Below are positions 5,927 to 8,105 of a DNA stretch of 8,105 nt, piece after piece. The notes beneath the pieces were generated by a model. The model was not told where the DNA came from. It saw only the letters and a list, made by a program, of their open reading frames with translations, and did no database searches. The DNA comes from Bacillota bacterium (lineage in GTDB: Bacteria; Bacillota; UBA4882; UBA8346): assembly GCA_028282485.1 (NCBI GenBank), contig JANQHU010000177.1, positions 1 through 8,105 on the forward strand. The letters are read 5' to 3'. Position 1 is the stretch's first letter. Every line of letters starts with the position of its first letter. Both the position numbers and the translations under genes were made by a program.

Positions 5927-7081
5927 GTGCATTCCAAGCAACCATATTTTTTGAAGTTCGTAAGCATCATTTATATTTTGCTGCTTTTTTCTGGCTGTTA
6001 TCAACCAGCCCCCAAAAAAGCTAATTCAATTGGACTAATCGGTTCCGATGAAAAACCCCCCATTAGCCATAATTATGCCCAAAAAATTATTTTTACGGTA
6101 GCTAAGCAAGATGACTATTTAAATTTATATTTAGCCGGGCTTAACCACCAGGATGAAGCCAAAAGCTTAACCAATGAGGAACTATATCAAGGAGATGCCT
6201 CTACCCCCTCTGTCTTTAAAAGGGCTACTGGCCACGAAATAATTTTTGTGGCGAGCCGGAAACATAATGATGGCAATGGCGAAAGCTATGATAGCGAAAT
6301 ATGTCTGTTGCAGCCTCAGGCTCCCGAGAAGCTCATCCAACTAACCCAAAATGAGGCTACCGATGTTAATCCCCTTTGGGCACCGAATGGCCAGTGGATC
6401 GCCTATATCTCTAATGAAGAAAAGGAAAATTACGCCCTCTGGCTGATGAAGCCGGATGGGACAGAGAAAAGGCTATTAGTTGATCTTGATTTAGTAGAAC
6501 ATAATAATTGTTACCTGAGTTGGTCCCCGAATAGTCAACAGATTGCTCTAGTTAGTGATGATGCCGGGCAGGTTTTACAAATAGTCGATATCAATCAAGG
6601 TAGGATTATCAAAAAATATCAAAGTGCCGAGGGGCAATTTGCTTCGACTCCCAGTTGGTCCCCGGATGGGAGCCAAATAGCGATTCAAATGAAGACGGAC
6701 CTTTATTTACTGCCAATTAATACTGACGCGCCGCCGGCAAAGTTAGCTTTAAATCGCGAGGGAACTTTTAGTAATCCAGTCTGGGCACCCCGGGGCAAGA
6801 AAATTGCTTTTATCAATTCTCAGGCTAGCGGGGATCATATATGTCTGGTGGATCTGGATTTCCAAAATGAAATTAAGACCTTAGCCAGCAGCAAGCCGGA
6901 TTTTTACGCCCATACGATTCCTGCCTGGTCTGCGGATGGCCAGTTATTAGCCTTTATGGAAAATGATCCGAGTGGTTTCTCAAAGATTTGGGTTCTTAAT
7001 CCCGAGGGAAAGGTGATTAAAACCATCACCGGGAAAGACCAGTGGGTGGAAATATCGGGACGAATCTGCTTTGTTGAATAA
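5927..7081 (+). CDS. Lipoprotein with TolB-like (PD40) beta-propeller
   Basis: This 384-residue protein starts with a lipoprotein signal peptide: hydrophobic 11-21 and lipobox FSGC with Cys24, Phe being a less usual residue at -3. Five clear PD40/WD40-like blades follow, recognised by the (W/S)-(A/S)-P-x-(G/S)-x-x-I-A pattern. They are NPLWAPNGQWIAY (148-160), SWSPNSQQIALVS (198-210), SWSPDGSQIAI (243-253), NPVWAPRGKKIAF (283-295) and PAWSADGQLLAF (332-343). One or two degenerate blades lie before them (about 53-130), so a six- or seven-bladed propeller is likely. This fold is that of the TolB C-terminal domain, but there is no TolB N-terminal domain. Anchored in the envelope, it probably acts as a protein-binding scaffold, perhaps with the secretin 43 nt upstream. 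No catalytic residues are recognised. It is not tolB itself, so no symbol is given. Confidence 0.85.
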   Translation: MHSKQPYFLKFVSIIYILLLFSGCYQPAPKKANSIGLIGSDEKPPISHNYAQKIIFTVAKQDDYLNLYLAGLNHQDEAKSLTNEELYQGDASTPSVFKRATGHEIIFVASRKHNDGNGESYDSEICLLQPQAPEKLIQLTQNEATDVNPLWAPNGQWIAYISNEEKENYALWLMKPDGTEKRLLVDLDLVEHNNCYLSWSPNSQQIALVSDDAGQVLQIVDINQGRIIKKYQSAEGQFASTPSWSPDGSQIAIQMKTDLYLLPINTDAPPAKLALNREGTFSNPVWAPRGKKIAFINSQASGDHICLVDLDFQNEIKTLASSKPDFYAHTIPAWSADGQLLAFMENDPSGFSKIWVLNPEGKVIKTITGKDQWVEISGRICFVE

Positions 7082-7083
7082 AT

Positions 7084-7093
7084 AAGGAAGTGA
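7084..7093 (+). promoter_or_regulatory. Ribosome binding site selecting the ATG at 7100
   Basis: AAGGAAGTGA closely matches the anti-Shine-Dalgarno complement AAGGAGGTGA, with one mismatch. The core lies 9 nt before ATG at 7100. An in-frame TTG at 7097 is the alternative and would add one residue. Confidence 0.6.
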
Positions 7094-7099
7094 TTTTTG

Positions 7100-7600
7100 A
7101 TGGTAGTAAAAAGAGTATGGTTAATGCTAATTCTTTCGTTATCCCTTTTTAGTTGGAGCTGTGGTACGGGGTTAGCAGGGAACCAACACCAGTATATTTT
7201 ATGGTCGGGCTTAGAACCGGATAAATGCGGGGTAGTCTGGTTGGTGAAACGTTTTGTCGACCCAGAAGCAGTCTTTAAAATTCTTCCCAAAGGAAGTATG
7301 GCCCAAGGGGGAATACATTTAGATACTCCTTATGCCCAGATTAAGCGGGGGCTGAATCAGGCTGCTTTTGAAGTAGCTTTACAAAAATATCAACTAAAAA
7401 ACCCCACCTTGAAAAGGATCGGCCGTATTCTCTGGGATATTGAAGTGAATAAATGGGCCAAAAAGATTACCAACGAATCGGCAGGTTTAGCAGTAATGAT
7501 TCACGGCCTCGCTCAGTTAGCAGACCAAGAGAAAGCTTTAGAAAAGAGTTTAGTTATTTTTGATGCCTTATACGCCGGATTACAAGGGAGCACCCAATGA
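7100..7600 (+). CDS. Exported ChrB-like (chromate-resistance domain) protein
   Basis: This 166-residue protein has a signal peptide (KRVWLMLILSLSLFSWS, 4-20). It could be cleaved before Cys21, although SWSC is a poor lipobox, or after GLA (26). The mature region resembles the ChrB C-terminal / Chrome_Resist domain. DKCGVVWLVKRFVDPEAVF (41-59) lines up with the family block D-R-I-x-C-P-W-L-I-R-R-F-I-D-P-E-A-x-F. KYQLKNPTLKRIGRIL (96-111) matches K-Y-x-L-x-D-P-A-L-x-x-L-A-x-I, and SLVIFDALYAGL (150-161) matches the C-terminal M-V-x-Y-D-A-L-Y-A. The family's central H-H-G-x-x-C-S-F segment is replaced by KRGLNQAAF (82-90), so the His and Cys residues are gone, as are the Cys-Pro of the first block. 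Chromate resistance is therefore unlikely; a structural or binding role in the envelope seems more probable. It follows the lipoprotein gene by 18 nt and overlaps the next gene by 4 nt. Identification is from remembered family motifs. Confidence 0.65.
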   Translation: MVVKRVWLMLILSLSLFSWSCGTGLAGNQHQYILWSGLEPDKCGVVWLVKRFVDPEAVFKILPKGSMAQGGIHLDTPYAQIKRGLNQAAFEVALQKYQLKNPTLKRIGRILWDIEVNKWAKKITNESAGLAVMIHGLAQLADQEKALEKSLVIFDALYAGLQGSTQ

Positions 7601-8105
7601 AAAAGCTGCTGCTTAGCTTATTTATCCTAGGAGTTAGCTTGCTGGCCGGTGGTGACAGCCAAGCAGGATGGCTCTTTGAGAATCAAAAGATCGTTTTTGC
7701 CCGAAATCTAAATGGGAATTGGGATCTATGGACTTGTAATAGTCGTGGTAAAGTTTTACGCCAATTGACCAATACCCCGACGGATGAGGTGAATCCCATC
7801 TGGCTAAAAAGCAAGCAACAGATTGCCTTTTTGCGCCATGGCAATATTTTTATCTGGCAGAAAGGCCGGGTCCAGCAGTTAACCTTTCAGGGTAATTATC
7901 GGTACTTAACCTATGATCAAAAAAATAATCGTTTGGTCTTTTCCGTCTTTATTGAACCGGAAAAGGCGGCTTTAGGGTATCTGGAACTTGATCAAAAAGC
8001 TGCAAAGAAAGTGGTTATTTTGCAAAAAGCCGAGAAGCAATTGATTCACCCCGCTGTTAACCCGGCGGGAGAAATCATTTATTACGTGAGGGCCTATTTA
8101 GCGGG
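7597..8105 (+). CDS. Exported TolB-like propeller protein, cut by window edge
   Basis: The frame opens with ATG overlapping the previous stop (ATGA, 7597-7600) and stays open to the right edge, giving 169 residues of an incomplete protein. AAGGGAG (7584-7590) lies 6 nt upstream. The N-terminus MKKLLLSLFILGVSLLAG to A23 is a signal peptide with no lipobox Cys. The next stretch is a typical TolB/PD40 pattern: QKIVFARNLNGNWDLWTC (30-47), RQLTNTPTDEVNPIW (55-69), then QQIAFLRHGNIFIW (74-87) and QQLTF (93-97). At least three blade-like units are visible, including LVFSVF (113-118) and HPAVNPAGEIIYY (151-163). It is similar in plan to the 5927-7081 product and probably a paralogue. The 4-nt overlap implies translational coupling with the ChrB-like gene, so the two may be needed in similar amounts. 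The role is probably protein binding in the periplasm. The C-terminal half is not seen. Confidence 0.85.
   Translation, partial: MKKLLLSLFILGVSLLAGGDSQAGWLFENQKIVFARNLNGNWDLWTCNSRGKVLRQLTNTPTDEVNPIWLKSKQQIAFLRHGNIFIWQKGRVQQLTFQGNYRYLTYDQKNNRLVFSVFIEPEKAALGYLELDQKAAKKVVILQKAEKQLIHPAVNPAGEIIYYVRAYLA

Noticed and set aside
5106..7290. Minus-strand open frames inside the secretin and propeller genes.
   Set aside because: They are antisense shadows of strongly supported genes and have no ribosome sites or recognisable domains.
1..8105. Search by eye for tRNA, rRNA, CRISPR arrays, insertion sequences and attachment sites.
   Set aside because: None was seen: no cloverleaf, no regularly spaced direct repeats, no transposase motif and no terminal inverted repeats with target duplications.

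Overview
The window looks like a chromosomal stretch from a low-GC bacterium with an outer membrane. The main evidence is a large outer-membrane secretin followed by exported beta-propeller proteins, which only make sense in a diderm cell. Strong purine-rich Shine-Dalgarno sites, frequent TTG and GTG starts, sigma-70-type promoters with 17-nt spacers and short intrinsic terminators recall diderm Firmicutes (Halanaerobiales or Negativicutes type) or an uncultured diderm lineage. I cannot fix the taxon from sequence alone.

Layout. (1) 1-218 holds no convincing gene, but carries a good intrinsic terminator (137-171, minus strand) for the gene upstream of it. (2) 219-725, minus strand: an exported SnoaL-like protein with a strong promoter and an unusually long leader. 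(3) 726-1196: a very AT-rich divergent intergenic region (about 12% G+C in 901-1140 by hand count) with one promoter in each direction. A perfect palindrome is repeated on both sides of the rightward promoter. (4) 1197-2393: an unrecognised 398-residue protein with a Ser-rich C-terminal third, closed by an intrinsic terminator. That terminator overlaps a promoter for (5) 2557-3282, a YgjP/DUF45-type zinc metallopeptidase. (6) 3394 to the right edge: an apparent operon of four envelope genes. These are a secretin with five tandem STN-like domains, a predicted lipoprotein with a TolB-like propeller, a small exported protein related to the ChrB chromate-resistance domain, and a second exported TolB-like propeller cut by the window edge.

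How the genes may work together. The right-hand operon is the coherent unit. The secretin would form an outer-membrane channel with a very long periplasmic neck. The other three products are all predicted to be exported, and the last two are translationally coupled by a 4-nt overlap. No ATPase, inner-membrane platform protein or pilin is visible here, so whether this is a type II/type IV pilus-like machine or something new cannot be decided from this window. The most unusual points are the five-fold STN array, the exported ChrB-like domain that has lost its usual His/Cys residues, and the orphan Ser-rich protein under an AT-rich, palindrome-flanked promoter.
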